A DNA stretch of 64,000 nt from JAEVLT01 sp964484065 (GTDB taxonomy: Bacteria; Bacillota; Bacilli; Bacillales; Cytobacillaceae), in the NCBI GenBank assembly GCA_964484065.1, contig CAZAEW010000014.1:5071-69070 (forward strand). The letters are read 5' to 3'. A program made the position numbers and the translations under genes. Numbering within the stretch: position 1 is the first letter of the stretch; each line of letters opens with the position of its first letter. Shown here in pieces: positions 42,291-51,264 of this stretch. The notes below the pieces were generated by a model. That model saw only the letters and a list, made by a program, of their open reading frames with translations, did not search any database and had not been told where the DNA came from.

Positions 42291-43133
42291 GTGAATTTTG
42301 CTGTAAATAAGGAATGGCTCGTTGAACAATTAAATAACGAGAAGGTAACAGTTGTGGATTGCCGGTTTGAATTAGGAAATCACGATAAAGGATCAAAGCT
42401 TTATCAGGAAAGCCATCTCCCTGGTGCTTTCTATTTTGATTTAGAAAAGCAGTTATCCGCTCCTGTTGCAAAGCACGGAGGAAGGCATCCGCTTCCGGAT
42501 ATGGATCAATTCAGACTCGAAGTCGAGAAAGCAGGAATTGATAATACGAAAACAGTTGTCGCCTATGACGGCGGGGAGGGCCAGTTTGCATCCCGTTTTT
42601 GGTGGCTGCTTACCTTTTTAGGACATGAAAAGGTATATGTATTGAATGAAGGCTTTAAAGGTTGGGTTGAAGCCGGCTATCCAACTGCGAAGGAAGTACC
42701 TGAATTTGAAACAGCAAAATTTGAAGTTCATCTTCGAAAAGAGATGCTTGCTTCCTATGACGAAGTAAAGGAAATTGTCGCTCATCCAAAAAAATCTCCT
42801 GTATTAATCGATTCAAGAGATAAAGCACGCTATTTAGGAGAAGTTGAACCAATCGATAGAATACCTGGGCATATTCCGGGTGCAATCAATAAGTTTTTTG
42901 CAGAAGGCTTGGAACAAGGTTCATTTAAAAACAGTGCCGAACAGCAAAAAAGATTTGCCGAATTGGATCAGGAGGAGCCGATTATCGTTTATTGCGGATC
43001 AGGCGTAACAGCTACTCCTAATTATATCGCTTTAAAAATGGCTGGGTTTAAGAATGTAAAGCTATACGCAGGAAGCTACAGTGATTGGGTCTCATATGCT
43101 GAGAATCCGGTGGCAAAAGGAAAAGAATCTTAA
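42291..43133 (+). CDS. sseA: Sulfurtransferase (two rhodanese domains; thiosulfate or 3-mercaptopyruvate type)
   Basis: A 280-aa tandem rhodanese protein. The N-terminal domain holds VVDCRFELGNHDKGSKLYQESHLPGAFYFDLEKQLS and FASRFWWLLTFLGHEKVYVLNEGFKGW. The C-terminal domain holds LIDSRDKARYLGEVEPIDRIPGHIPGAIN and the active-site loop YCGSGVTATPN, with catalytic Cys in CGSGVTA. The G-S-G-V-T-A loop is nearer to 3-mercaptopyruvate sulfurtransferase than to classical rhodanese (CRKGVT). The start GTG 42291 is preceded by a weak GGGGCTGGTTAAG. Likely monocistronic. Confidence 0.82.
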   Translation: MNFAVNKEWLVEQLNNEKVTVVDCRFELGNHDKGSKLYQESHLPGAFYFDLEKQLSAPVAKHGGRHPLPDMDQFRLEVEKAGIDNTKTVVAYDGGEGQFASRFWWLLTFLGHEKVYVLNEGFKGWVEAGYPTAKEVPEFETAKFEVHLRKEMLASYDEVKEIVAHPKKSPVLIDSRDKARYLGEVEPIDRIPGHIPGAINKFFAEGLEQGSFKNSAEQQKRFAELDQEEPIIVYCGSGVTATPNYIALKMAGFKNVKLYAGSYSDWVSYAENPVAKGKES

Positions 43134-43200
43134 TGTAAACTATTTTTGATGGATATTCTTGTTATCTTAAAAGGACGCAGCTTTAATAGGTGTGATGAAG

Positions 43201-43243
43201 CATACCCCAAGTAACCGCAGAAATGAAGTTAACTTGGGGTATG
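43201..43243 (+). other. Perfect 12-bp hairpin downstream of sulfurtransferase gene
   Basis: CATACCCCAAGT (43201-43212) pairs with ACTTGGGGTATG (43232-43243) across a 19-nt loop with no T-run. It could be an RNA 3'-end stabiliser, an operator or a remnant of a repeat. Confidence 0.6.
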
Positions 43244-43277
43244 TTGAAAGATTATGTGGAAAAAAGCCCTTTATGAA

Positions 43278-43308
43278 CCTCTGGGACTAATAAGTACCAG
43301 AGGCTTTT
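43278..43308 (+). terminator. Second hairpin, terminator-like
   Basis: CCTCTGG (43278-43284) pairs with CCAGAGG (43297-43303), followed by CTTTTG. This second hairpin in the same gap probably completes termination. Confidence 0.6.
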
Positions 43309-43475
43309 GTATGAGCAAAATATCCACTGTTTTTTTAAAAAGTACTATAATGGGTAAGTAAATAACGAAAATGTGATTGTATGATAATGCGAAAGAACTA
43401 TTTTCTTTTTTTCCTCCATTTAAATAGCTTAAAACTATTAAAATAGTATATTGTTTTAATATTTTAAATTTTTAT

Positions 43476-43484
43476 GCTATACTA
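43476..43484 (+). promoter_or_regulatory. Extended -10 promoter candidate upstream of mqo
   Basis: TGCTATACT (43476-43484) in a very AT-rich context about 120 bp before mqo matches an extended SigA -10. The long leader that follows holds no RNA element that I recognise. Confidence 0.4.
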
Positions 43485-43606
43485 TGATTTAGTTAAAAAA
43501 TGAACAGAAAAGATGTATGACTTTGTCACATCCCAGATTACTGTGACGCTTAAGGGGAGCGCTTACATCCTTTCTGCAAATCTTAGGGGATAAAGGGACG
43601 GGAAAA

Positions 43607-45127
43607 ATGAGTAATCTACAAAATAAAACAGACGTTATCTTAATTGGTGCCGGAATCATGAGTGCAACTTTGGGATCACTGCTGAAAGAATTAATGCCGG
43701 ATTGGAAAATTACAGTTTTTGAGAAGCTTGACAGACCAGGAGAGGAAAGCTCGAATGAATGGAATAATGCAGGGACTGGGCATTCAGCACTGTGCGAGCT
43801 TAACTATACCCCTGAAAAACAAGACGGCTCAATCGATATTAAGAAAGCGATCAATGTCAATGAACAATTTCAGCTTTCAAGACAATTTTGGACTTATCTT
43901 GTAAACAGTAATCTAATCCATAATCCGCAAGATTTTATTATGCCACTGCCTCATGTAAGTTTAGTACAAGGTGAAAAAGATGTAACGTTTTTGAAAAAAC
44001 GTTTTCAAGCGCTTTCAAAGAATCCGTTATTCCAAGGAATGGAGTTCTCGGATGACCCGGAAAAACTTAAGAAATGGATTCCGGTTATAATGGAAGGCCG
44101 CACAGGAAATGAACCAATAGCGGCAACCAAAATTGATTCTGGATCGGATGTCAACTTTGGTGCATTAACGCGCATGTTGTTTGACCACTTAAAGAATCAA
44201 AACGTTGATATTAAATACAAGCATCAAGTAGTTGATATCAAACGCACCAGCGATGGCTCATGGGAATTGAAAGTACGTAATGAAAACGGTGCAGTCGAAC
44301 GCCATACTGCGAAATTCGTCTTCATCGGCGGCGGCGGCGGTTCCTTGCCTTTACTGCAAAAAACGGGCATTCCTGAAAGTAAGCATGTCGGTGGATTCCC
44401 TGTAAGCGGACTATTCTTGGTATGTAACAATCCGGATGTGGTTGAGCAGCATCATGCAAAGGTTTATGGCAAAGCAAAGGTTGGTGCTCCTCCAATGTCT
44501 GTGCCGCATCTTGATACAAGATATATTGACAACAAAAAATCGTTGCTATTTGGCCCGTTTGCCGGCTTCTCGCCTAAATTCTTAAAAACGGGATCGAATA
44601 TGGATTTATTTGCGTCTATTAAACCGAATAATGTCGTCACGATGTTAGCGGCAGGTGCAAAAAACGTTCCATTAACAAAGTACTTGATTGAACAACTTAT
44701 GTTATCGAAAGAACAACGGATCGAAGAGTTGCGCGAATTTATTCCAAACGCTAAAAACGAAGATTGGGATATTGTGGTAGCTGGACAGCGTGTACAGGTT
44801 ATTAAAGATACTGCTAACGCCAAAGGGGTCCTTCAATTTGGTACGGAAGTAATTAGTGCCGCTGATGGCTCGGTAGCTGCGTTGCTTGGAGCTTCTCCGG
44901 GCGCTTCCACTGCCGTTTCCGTCATGCTGACAGTTATTAAAAAATGCTTCCCGCAGCTTCTAAAAGAGTGGGAACCAAAATTAAAAGAAATGATTCCATC
45001 TTATGGCTTGTCACTAATGGAACACCCAGAGCTTATCGAAGAGATTCAAGTTTCTACAGCAAAGGCGCTGGGTCTGACCCATTACGTGCCAGCAGAGAAA
45101 GAAGAACGCGTTCTTGTAACGAACTAA
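43607..45127 (+). CDS. mqo: Malate:quinone oxidoreductase
   Basis: A 506-aa FAD-dependent membrane-associated enzyme of the usual Mqo length. The N-terminal dinucleotide motif is DVILIGAGIMSATLGSLLKEL, followed by the diagnostic EWNNAGTGHSALCELNYTP. Later blocks are KIDSGSDVNFGALTR, FIGGGGGSLPLLQKTGIPES and LLGASPGASTAVSVML. It oxidises malate to oxaloacetate and passes electrons to menaquinone, working beside or instead of NAD malate dehydrogenase. Start ATG follows GGGACGGG. Terminator at 45178. Confidence 0.95.
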   Translation: MSNLQNKTDVILIGAGIMSATLGSLLKELMPDWKITVFEKLDRPGEESSNEWNNAGTGHSALCELNYTPEKQDGSIDIKKAINVNEQFQLSRQFWTYLVNSNLIHNPQDFIMPLPHVSLVQGEKDVTFLKKRFQALSKNPLFQGMEFSDDPEKLKKWIPVIMEGRTGNEPIAATKIDSGSDVNFGALTRMLFDHLKNQNVDIKYKHQVVDIKRTSDGSWELKVRNENGAVERHTAKFVFIGGGGGSLPLLQKTGIPESKHVGGFPVSGLFLVCNNPDVVEQHHAKVYGKAKVGAPPMSVPHLDTRYIDNKKSLLFGPFAGFSPKFLKTGSNMDLFASIKPNNVVTMLAAGAKNVPLTKYLIEQLMLSKEQRIEELREFIPNAKNEDWDIVVAGQRVQVIKDTANAKGVLQFGTEVISAADGSVAALLGASPGASTAVSVMLTVIKKCFPQLLKEWEPKLKEMIPSYGLSLMEHPELIEEIQVSTAKALGLTHYVPAEKEERVLVTN

Positions 45128-45177
45128 TGACTGAAGCAATATAGTATGATCTTAGAATACGAGTTTTATTTATTACT

Positions 45178-45220
45178 GAAAAAGGGCTTTTCACTAATTG
45201 GTGAGAAGTCCTTTTTTCTA
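45178..45220 (+). terminator. Terminator after mqo
   Basis: AAAAGGGCTTTTCAC and GTGAGAAGTCCTTTT pair with two mismatches or wobbles and are followed by TT. Confidence 0.85.
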
Positions 45221-45225
45221 TGGCA

Positions 45226-45256
45226 AAGGGGCGGAGCTGCGCAAAAGTCATGTTGA
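45226..45256. repeat. 31-bp dispersed repeat, copy 1
   Basis: The segment AAAGGGGCGGAGCTGCGCAA followed by AAGTCATGTTG occurs again in inverted orientation at 54012-54042. Both copies are intergenic. Confidence 0.8.
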
Positions 45257-45414
45257 TGTATTGCTCCAATATGTTTTCTTTCCAGACATGGGTTGGGAGT
45301 TGAGACTCATGTCTGTTTTTTCGTTAAACTTATTACACGTTCAACTAGACAAGTTAAACCGCTCCTACATATGATAATTTAACTAATTTAAACCATGTAG
45401 GGGTGAGAAAAAAT

Positions 45415-46863
45415 TTGAAGGTGATTCTTCTATCTGGAGGTTCCGGTCTCAGATTGTGGCCGTTATCGAATCCCGCCAGATCTAAGCAGTATTTAAATTT
45501 GCTTCAAGGTCCTAATCAAGAATACGAATCAATGATACAGCGTGTTTGGCGGCAGCTTAATGCTGCGGGTCTTCTAAAAGATACGTATTTAACCGTAAAC
45601 AAAGTTCAAATAGAAAGTATACTTAATCAGTTAGGCAATGATATTCGTCTGATTATTGAGCCTGAGAGAAGAGATACATTTCCTGCAATTTCCCTCGCTG
45701 CATCTTATCTTCATTCTGTCGAAAAGGTTGAACAAAATGAGGTAATCATTGTTCTCCCGGTCGACCATTTTGTAGAAGATTCTTTCTTCCGCGTTTTAGA
45801 CGATTTGGAAAAATCACTCCAATCCTCCACCTCAGATCTATTACTTCTTGGTGTTTCCCCTGATGAGCCATCAGAAAAATACGGCTATATCATTCCGGAT
45901 GAAGCAGACAGTGGCTCCGGCCAAAAGGTTAAGTATTTTGTTGAGAAGCCTGACAAAAAGACAGCTGAAAAACTAATCAAACATCATGCTCTTTGGAATT
46001 GCGGAGTTTTTGCATTCAAGCTCCATTTTTTGATAGACCTGTTAAAAACGAAAGGTTATCCAACTGAATTCGAAAAATTGACTGAACAATACAATCAATT
46101 GCCGAATACAAGTTTTGATTATGAAGTATTGGAGAAAAGCAAAAACATTATTGTGAAATCATTTAAAGGGCAATGGAAGGACCTCGGTACCTGGAATGAT
46201 TTTACCCAAGTAATGGAGTCGGCCATCAAAGGAAGAGGTATTGTCAGCAGTGATTCAACTAATGTCCACCTTATAAATGAATTAAACATTCCCGTAGTTA
46301 TGAACGGATTATCGAATGTGGTTTTAGCGGCAAGTCCTGACGGAATCTTAGTTTCACATAAGGAAAAAAGTTCAGCGATTAAACCGCTTGTTCAAAAGGC
46401 CCAAGGCAGGCCAATGGTGGAAGAAAAACGATGGGGTTCCTATCGTGTATTGGATATCGAGCTGCTTCCTTCCGGGCATAAAGTTTTAACAAAGTCTATT
46501 TTCTTAAATGCCGGAAAAAACATTAGCTATCAAACACATGCAAAACGGAGTGAAGTATGGACAATTACCTCAGGTACGGGCCTTTTTGTATTAGATGACA
46601 GGATGCGAAAGGTTACCGCCGGTGATGTTCTTGTCATTCCTGTCGGATCAAGGCATGCGATAAAATCGTTAACGGATCTTCAATTTATCGAAGTTCAAAT
46701 GGGAAGTGATTTATCGGAAGAGGATATTGAACGTATCTGCATGACATGGGAGGAAGTTGAAGGGCAATGTATCAAGGGAAATAAAGGAGATGGGATTCTT
46801 TTCAATGAAGCAAATGAAGCAAAAGAAAGCAGCGAGCCGAAAAAGCATCAAGATGGAGTGTAA
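45415..46863 (+). CDS. manC: Mannose-1-phosphate guanylyltransferase / mannose-6-phosphate isomerase (type II)
   Basis: About 482 aa. The N-terminal nucleotidyltransferase has the signature LSGGSGLRLWPLSNPARSKQ and VLPVDHFVED, and later FVEKPDKKTAEKLI and WNCGVFAFK. The C-terminal cupin (about 365-455) has RPMVEEKRWGSYRVLD, SYQTHAKRSEVWTI and GDVLVIPVGSRHAI, the isomerase part. It makes GDP-mannose. The start TTG 45415 is preferred, 7 bp after GGGGTGAG; GTG 45403 falls in that site. It is followed by a glycosyltransferase and a CotS-like protein, suggesting supply of GDP-mannose for a spore-coat or surface glycan. Confidence 0.88.
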   Translation: MKVILLSGGSGLRLWPLSNPARSKQYLNLLQGPNQEYESMIQRVWRQLNAAGLLKDTYLTVNKVQIESILNQLGNDIRLIIEPERRDTFPAISLAASYLHSVEKVEQNEVIIVLPVDHFVEDSFFRVLDDLEKSLQSSTSDLLLLGVSPDEPSEKYGYIIPDEADSGSGQKVKYFVEKPDKKTAEKLIKHHALWNCGVFAFKLHFLIDLLKTKGYPTEFEKLTEQYNQLPNTSFDYEVLEKSKNIIVKSFKGQWKDLGTWNDFTQVMESAIKGRGIVSSDSTNVHLINELNIPVVMNGLSNVVLAASPDGILVSHKEKSSAIKPLVQKAQGRPMVEEKRWGSYRVLDIELLPSGHKVLTKSIFLNAGKNISYQTHAKRSEVWTITSGTGLFVLDDRMRKVTAGDVLVIPVGSRHAIKSLTDLQFIEVQMGSDLSEEDIERICMTWEEVEGQCIKGNKGDGILFNEANEAKESSEPKKHQDGV

Positions 46864-46891
46864 TCCAATCAGCCTTTCTTAATTTGGTTAC

Positions 46892-46920
46892 ACTATGGAA
46901 ATGAAGTATGCATATGTATA
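46892..46920 (+). promoter_or_regulatory. Possible SigK-type promoter
   Basis: AC at 46892-46893, a 17-bp spacer, and CATATGTAT(A) at 46911 resemble the SigK pattern AC-N16/17-CATANNNTA, with one base off. A mother-cell promoter would suit the coat genes downstream. The match is weak. Confidence 0.3.
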
Positions 46921-47030
46921 TAAAAAATGATTCTGGGAGAAATCCGTTTGGTTATTTGTGCAGCCAATAGTGGGCGATCAAAATATCGTTCTCTGTATCT
47001 AATAAATCCGAATGAAAGGAGCAAAATGAA

Positions 47031-48062
47031 ATGGAGCCAAAGAAAATTATCGTATGTAATACCATTCATCCTTTCATGACAGGTGGAAGCGAGCTGTTTG
47101 CAGAAAAGCTCGTTGAAGAATTAAAAAAGTCTGGACATAACGCCATCCTCGTTACAATGCCCTTCATCCTAAAGTTCAAAAAAGAAAGCCTGAAGAAGGC
47201 TTGTGAGCCATGGATGAACCTCGATCTTTCAAAAATTGCAGATGTAGTAATTCCCCTTCGTTTCCCTACCTGGCTTGTTAATCATCCTAATAAGATTGTC
47301 TATCTGAATCATCAATTAAGAATGGCTTATGATTTATACGATAAGCCGTTTGGTCCAAAAGACAGTGAAGCAGCAGCAGAGGCATCCAGATATGTTGCTG
47401 ATTTGGACCGTTCATTAGTGAATGCGAAAAAAATTTTTGCAGTATCAAAAAATGTGCAAAGCAGGTTAAAGCAGTACAGCGGAATAGACAGTGAGCTTCT
47501 TTATCACTCTCTTCCAAATGAAGAATCACACTACTCTGGAACATATGGAGATTATATTCTCAGTGTAGGGCGTCTGGTACCAATGAAGCGAGTGGACCTT
47601 TTAATTAAAGCATTGGCGCTAACGAAGACAGCTGTTCGCTGTAAAATTGTCGGGGAGGGTGTCGACCGTCCTAAACTTGAAAAGCTGGCGGATGATTTAA
47701 AAGTTAAAAACAAAGTGGAATTTTGCGGCTGGGTGCCTCCCAACCAATTAATTGAGTTATATGCCCAATCCCTTTGTTCCTTTTATGCGCCGATAGACGA
47801 AGATTACGGACTTGTGACATTGGAATCTTTTAAGTCTGCGAAGCCTGTCATTACGACACAAGATGCAGGAGGAGTTTTAGAATTTGTAAAGCATGATTTA
47901 AATGGCTGGGTGCTTCAGGAGGATCCGGAGCTGTTTGCCAGAGCAATGGATACTCTGTATTTACACCGTGAATTGGCAAGTACCATGGGAACAGCAGGTC
48001 TGGAATCAGTTAAACATATTTCTTGGAAAAATTGCATTAAAAGATTAGAAGAATATTTTTAA
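47031..48062 (+). CDS. Glycosyltransferase family 4 protein, CotSA-like
   Basis: A 343-aa GT-B fold enzyme. It opens KIIVCNTIHPFMTGGSELFAEKLVEELKKSGHNAILVTM and carries YILSVGRLVPMKRVDLLIKALA, CKIVGEGVDRPKLEKLA and the E-x7-E-type donor site APIDEDYGLVTLESFKSAKPVI. The following gene encodes a CotS-like phosphotransferase 16 bp later, as in the cotSA-cotS pair of B. subtilis, so it probably decorates the spore coat or cortex surface. Start ATG follows AAAGGAGC. Donor sugar unknown; the manC gene upstream hints at GDP-mannose. Confidence 0.82.
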   Translation: MEPKKIIVCNTIHPFMTGGSELFAEKLVEELKKSGHNAILVTMPFILKFKKESLKKACEPWMNLDLSKIADVVIPLRFPTWLVNHPNKIVYLNHQLRMAYDLYDKPFGPKDSEAAAEASRYVADLDRSLVNAKKIFAVSKNVQSRLKQYSGIDSELLYHSLPNEESHYSGTYGDYILSVGRLVPMKRVDLLIKALALTKTAVRCKIVGEGVDRPKLEKLADDLKVKNKVEFCGWVPPNQLIELYAQSLCSFYAPIDEDYGLVTLESFKSAKPVITTQDAGGVLEFVKHDLNGWVLQEDPELFARAMDTLYLHRELASTMGTAGLESVKHISWKNCIKRLEEYF

Positions 48063-48077
48063 AGGGCTGCTAAAAAC

Positions 48078-49040
48078 ATGAGTGATTACAACATCTTAGA
48101 AATACTTTCAGAATATGGAATCCACCCTGATAAAATAACATTGATCAGTGAAAGAAGGAACAGATGTGTATGGAAAATATCGGGGAATAATGGGAACTAT
48201 GCCTTAAAATTAGTCGATCCCAAAAAGGCGGGCATTATTTCAAATGTGGGGAGCTATCTTTTTAACAGAGGGGTTCCGGTCATTCCCGTTTTGCCAACCT
48301 TGAAAAATGATTTTCTCGTCCTGCATAAAGACGTCTCTTTTATCCTTTTTCCATGGTTTGAGGGGGAAACAATCGTTTATGATACCCCTGGAACCATCGA
48401 GAAAATAACTTCCCTGCTGGCCCGCTTTCATAATGCTTCAAGGGGCTATCAGGCAACAGGCAAACCAATAAGGAAAAAAGATTTGAACTATATTAGTAAA
48501 ACGAAATTAATGAATGAAGTGTACAAAGAATTAATCCATGATAACAGTCAAATTGTTAAAGTATTCTCCAGCAGCTATGATTGGCTTCAGAAAAGGTGCA
48601 TTTGGGCAATGGAAAAAATCCCCGACCTCTTGGCTGCTTCAGCAAAATTCAACCCTGATTTATTATTAAGCCATGGAGATTATGCGCGAATTAACATTCT
48701 GAGTGATAAGAATGGAGAATGGAGAATCATTGACCTTGACACGGTTGGAATTTCCCCTCCTATGACAGATGTATCAAAAATGATTACTTTGATCAATCAC
48801 GATCTGGGCAATTGGGATTCACAAAGATATGAATCCATCCTGGAATGCTATCGAAAGATCCGTCCTTTCTTTGAAGGGGAAGAGGAACTTCTTATCATAG
48901 ATCAGTGCTTTCCTCATCAAGCAATTGATCTATTAATTGGTTATTATAATAAAAGCACCAGTACAACCCTCGGTGAAGAATTGGAACGCTGTTTGGCTTC
49001 AGACCGAGAAAAACTAAAAGAGCTCCATATTAAGCTTTAG
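48078..49040 (+). CDS. CotS-family spore coat protein (aminoglycoside phosphotransferase fold)
   Basis: A 320-aa APH/choline-kinase-fold protein. It shows WKISGNNGNYALKLVDPKK (nucleotide-binding Lys), FILFPWFEGETI, a catalytic loop LLSHGDYARINIL (HGDxxxxN) and IIDLDTVGISPPMTDVSKMI (metal-binding Asp). These features match CotS/YutH/YsxE-like spore proteins. The HGD and IDLD residues are intact, so kinase activity is possible. It is coupled to the glycosyltransferase gene. Confidence 0.8.
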   Translation: MSDYNILEILSEYGIHPDKITLISERRNRCVWKISGNNGNYALKLVDPKKAGIISNVGSYLFNRGVPVIPVLPTLKNDFLVLHKDVSFILFPWFEGETIVYDTPGTIEKITSLLARFHNASRGYQATGKPIRKKDLNYISKTKLMNEVYKELIHDNSQIVKVFSSSYDWLQKRCIWAMEKIPDLLAASAKFNPDLLLSHGDYARINILSDKNGEWRIIDLDTVGISPPMTDVSKMITLINHDLGNWDSQRYESILECYRKIRPFFEGEEELLIIDQCFPHQAIDLLIGYYNKSTSTTLGEELERCLASDREKLKELHIKL

Positions 49041-49085
49041 AAAAGATGGACAGTAGTAATTGGTTTCGAGAAAGGAGGCTCAGTG

Positions 49086-49117
49086 ATTCGTCCGCGGTGA
49101 GAGGACGGATTTTTTTC
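49086..49117 (+). terminator. Terminator after CotS-like gene
   Basis: CGTCC (49089-49093) and GGACG (49103-49107) arms enclose a 9-nt loop, followed by GATTTTTTTCTTTTT. Confidence 0.75.
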
Positions 49118-49201
49118 TTTTTGCAGCAGATGAATGAGGAAACGGAAATGGTAATGGTAATATGGAAGAAAACCTATAAAATTTATTATGGTGGTGTGTA
49201 T

Positions 49202-49738
49202 ATGGTTAAAGTGGTTATTTTTCAGGGACCCAGCGGCTCAGGTAAATCCACCTTGCAGAACATGCTGGGGATTCCAAGAATTATTACCTGGACAACCCGT
49301 TCTCCTCGCCCGAATGAAAAAAACGGAATAGATTATCACTTTGTAAGCATCGAGGAATTTAAAAAAAGGCAAAATGATGGACGTATGCTAGAGGTTACAG
49401 AGTATAAATCGAATTATTATGGCACTTCTCTGGATTCGTTTCAAAATTTGAGGGACGATGTAAAATCAATCGTTGTTGATGCTCCAGGAGCAAATAAGAT
49501 TTTTGAAGTAATGAAAGATGAATGTTTTCGGATCGGGGTTTATGCCCCCAAAACAGATTGTGAATCCAGATTAAGGAAGCGGGATCAACCGGTTTCCGAG
49601 TTAAACAAACGGTTAAAAGATTACGATGCAGAGGTACAGGCGCTGTTCGATTGTAATATTATTGTTAACAATTCAGACCTTAATTGGGAAAATGCCGAGA
49701 GAATTATCCAATCGCTTCAGCAAATTTTAATTGTGTAA
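49202..49738 (+). CDS. Guanylate-kinase-like P-loop protein
   Basis: About 178 aa. The P-loop is FQGPSGSGKSTL, and RIITWTTRSPRPNEKNGIDYHFVSIEEFKKRQNDG is the GMP-binding/lid block of guanylate kinases, with VTEYKSNYYGTSLDSF after it. The C-terminus is shorter than in the housekeeping Gmk (about 205 aa). The protein may be a paralogue with another role. The start ATG 49202 follows GGTGGTG; an in-frame extension to 49046 would run through the terminator. Repeat array B begins 49 bp after its stop. Confidence 0.78.
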   Translation: MVKVVIFQGPSGSGKSTLQNMLGIPRIITWTTRSPRPNEKNGIDYHFVSIEEFKKRQNDGRMLEVTEYKSNYYGTSLDSFQNLRDDVKSIVVDAPGANKIFEVMKDECFRIGVYAPKTDCESRLRKRDQPVSELNKRLKDYDAEVQALFDCNIIVNNSDLNWENAERIIQSLQQILIV

Positions 49739-49742
49739 AACA

Positions 49743-49768
49743 GCCGGGACCTATTTAAGGGACCCGGC
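49743..49768 (+). terminator. Hairpin after guanylate-kinase-like gene
   Basis: GCCGGG (49743-49748) pairs with CCCGGC (49763-49768), with extra CC/GG pairing inside. There is only a weak T-run, so it is a possible terminator. Confidence 0.5.
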
Positions 49769-49786
49769 CGTTTGAATACTTGTCAT

Positions 49787-50275
49787 ATTCGGACAGGGGA
49801 AGGGAAAAATCCGGAGTTCGTGTCTGAATGCCGGCATCATTCGGACAGGAGAAGGGAAAAATCCGGAGTTCGCTGTCAGAATACCAGCCTCATTCGGACA
49901 GGAGAAGGGAAAAATCCGGAGTTCGTGTCAGAATACCAGCCTCATTCGGACAGGGGGCGGCCAAAAATGCGAGNNNNNNNNNNNNNNNNNNNNNNNNNNN
50001 NNNNNNNNNNNNNNNNNNNNNNNNNNNNNNNNNNNNNNNNNNNNNNNNNNNNNNNNNNNNNNNNNNNNNNNNNCCAAAAATGCGAGTTCGTGTCAGAATA
50101 CCAGCCTCATTCGGACAGGGGGCGGCCAAAAATGCGAGTTCATGTCAGAATACCAGCCTCATTCGGACAGGGGGCGACCAAAAATGCGAGTTCGTGTCAG
50201 AATACCAGCCTCATTCGGACAGGGGGCGGCCAAAAATGCGAGTTCGTGTCAGAATGCCGGTCTCATTCGGACAGA
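49787..50275. repeat. Tandem repeat array B, 52-bp units, interrupted by an assembly gap
   Basis: ATTCGGACA marks unit starts at 49787, 49839, 49892, 49944, then 50109, 50161, 50213 and 50265: a strict 52-bp period with one 53-bp unit. Each unit carries TGTC(A/T)GAAT, a 9-nt loop and ATTCGGACA. Units 1-3 have a linker with GGGAAAAATCCGGAG; from unit 4 on the linker changes to GGGCGGCCAAAAATGCGAG. The reading frames that cross it are artefacts of the repeat. Confidence 0.9.
49974..50073. other. Assembly gap of 100 N
   Basis: Exactly 100 N, the usual placeholder for a gap of unknown length, within array B. The true number of units is unknown, and the link between the genes on both sides rests on scaffolding. 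Confidence 0.97.
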
Positions 50276-50355
50276 AGAAGGCAAGAAATTCAAAGTACTG
50301 TCTGTAAGGATCACTTTGAAAAATATTTCCAAAAATGAAAGCAAACAAATGGTTT

Positions 50356-51264
50356 TTATTTGTAAAAAGTATCCCTAGTATTTCCAAACGGAGTAAAGTT
50401 TTTCTTTAAAACTCTGCTAAATGTCCGTTTGTTTAACTCGGTCTTGCACCACTCATAAATGATGTGGGTAGTAAGTTTTTGATCAGGAAATAACAACTGA
50501 AATTCTTTTACATTCCGTAAAATAGCTTGTTCAATCCTTTCATGTTCCCCACACTTTCCACATACAATATCATTATTTTTTATATAAACCATAAACGACT
50601 TACAATTTCTACAATAAAATCCCTTTTGCAACTGTTCATAATTATATTGGGGCAATATTGTAAATGGGTTTTTTGTTTGATGTAATGAAATTAATGTTTG
50701 GGCCAGTTCCTTGTGCCCATTATTCAACTTAGAAGATGTTTTGTTTAAATCTAACAGAAAACGATTAACCTGGGTGGGTAAAATAATAGGCTGGTCAAGT
50801 GGGGCTTGATATAAGGTGAATTCAGGATTGATAAAGATAACGAAGGGTTCAATAAGATAATTTAGCTTGCGATTTTGGAGCAGTTGGCGGAATAGGGTTG
50901 CACTTCTATTTAACTGGAGGACAGGGTTCTTAAATTCTCGACCTGTTTTTACGGAATAAATTTTATCTTCTTTCCAGTAACAATCTCCTTCAAAGTTTTT
51001 TATGTCGAGCAAGTGAATAACTCCCTGTGAAACAATGGATGTGTCAATTTGAAAATAAGAGTTGTTTACTTCGAGAAGTAAGTCATTTATGATATACCTT
51101 TCCTCCTGAAGACTTTCTGCCAGCAGATCAAATTTCACCTCTCCTTCATATCCCTTTTCGAGGTTTAAATAGTGAAACCTCTCCTTTTCAGTTAACTCCG
51201 CTCGCGTGTTTAAAGAACGCAAAGTCATTAACTCATTCGATTCAGATCGTTTTCTAAGTAACAT
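50356..51264 (-). CDS. NERD-domain protein with C-terminal zinc ribbon
   Basis: A 302-aa protein. The NERD (nuclease-related) domain covers about residues 38-150: YEGEVKFDLLAE, YFQIDTSIVSQGVIHLLDIKNFEGDCYWKED and KNPVLQLNRSATLFRQLL. The Glu, Asp and D-x-K-type residues match the PD-(D/E)XK-like pattern of the family. Residues about 225-250 hold FYCRNCKSFMVY and VCGKCGEH, a zinc ribbon. The C-terminal region with FSRVLKKNFTPFGNTRD may bind nucleic acid. Role unknown. It reads toward array B. Confidence 0.8.
   Translation of the reverse strand: MLLRKRSESNELMTLRSLNTRAELTEKERFHYLNLEKGYEGEVKFDLLAESLQEERYIINDLLLEVNNSYFQIDTSIVSQGVIHLLDIKNFEGDCYWKEDKIYSVKTGREFKNPVLQLNRSATLFRQLLQNRKLNYLIEPFVIFINPEFTLYQAPLDQPIILPTQVNRFLLDLNKTSSKLNNGHKELAQTLISLHQTKNPFTILPQYNYEQLQKGFYCRNCKSFMVYIKNNDIVCGKCGEHERIEQAILRNVKEFQLLFPDQKLTTHIIYEWCKTELNKRTFSRVLKKNFTPFGNTRDTFYK

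Noticed and set aside
49046..49201. N-terminal extension of the guanylate-kinase-like protein
   Set aside because: It would translate through the terminator of the upstream gene; ATG 49202 starts directly at the P-loop strand.
49772..50338. Open reading frames through array B on both strands
   Set aside because: They are products of the 52-bp repeat and cross the 100-N gap; the sequence is only the repeat motif in shifting frames and there is no ribosome binding site.
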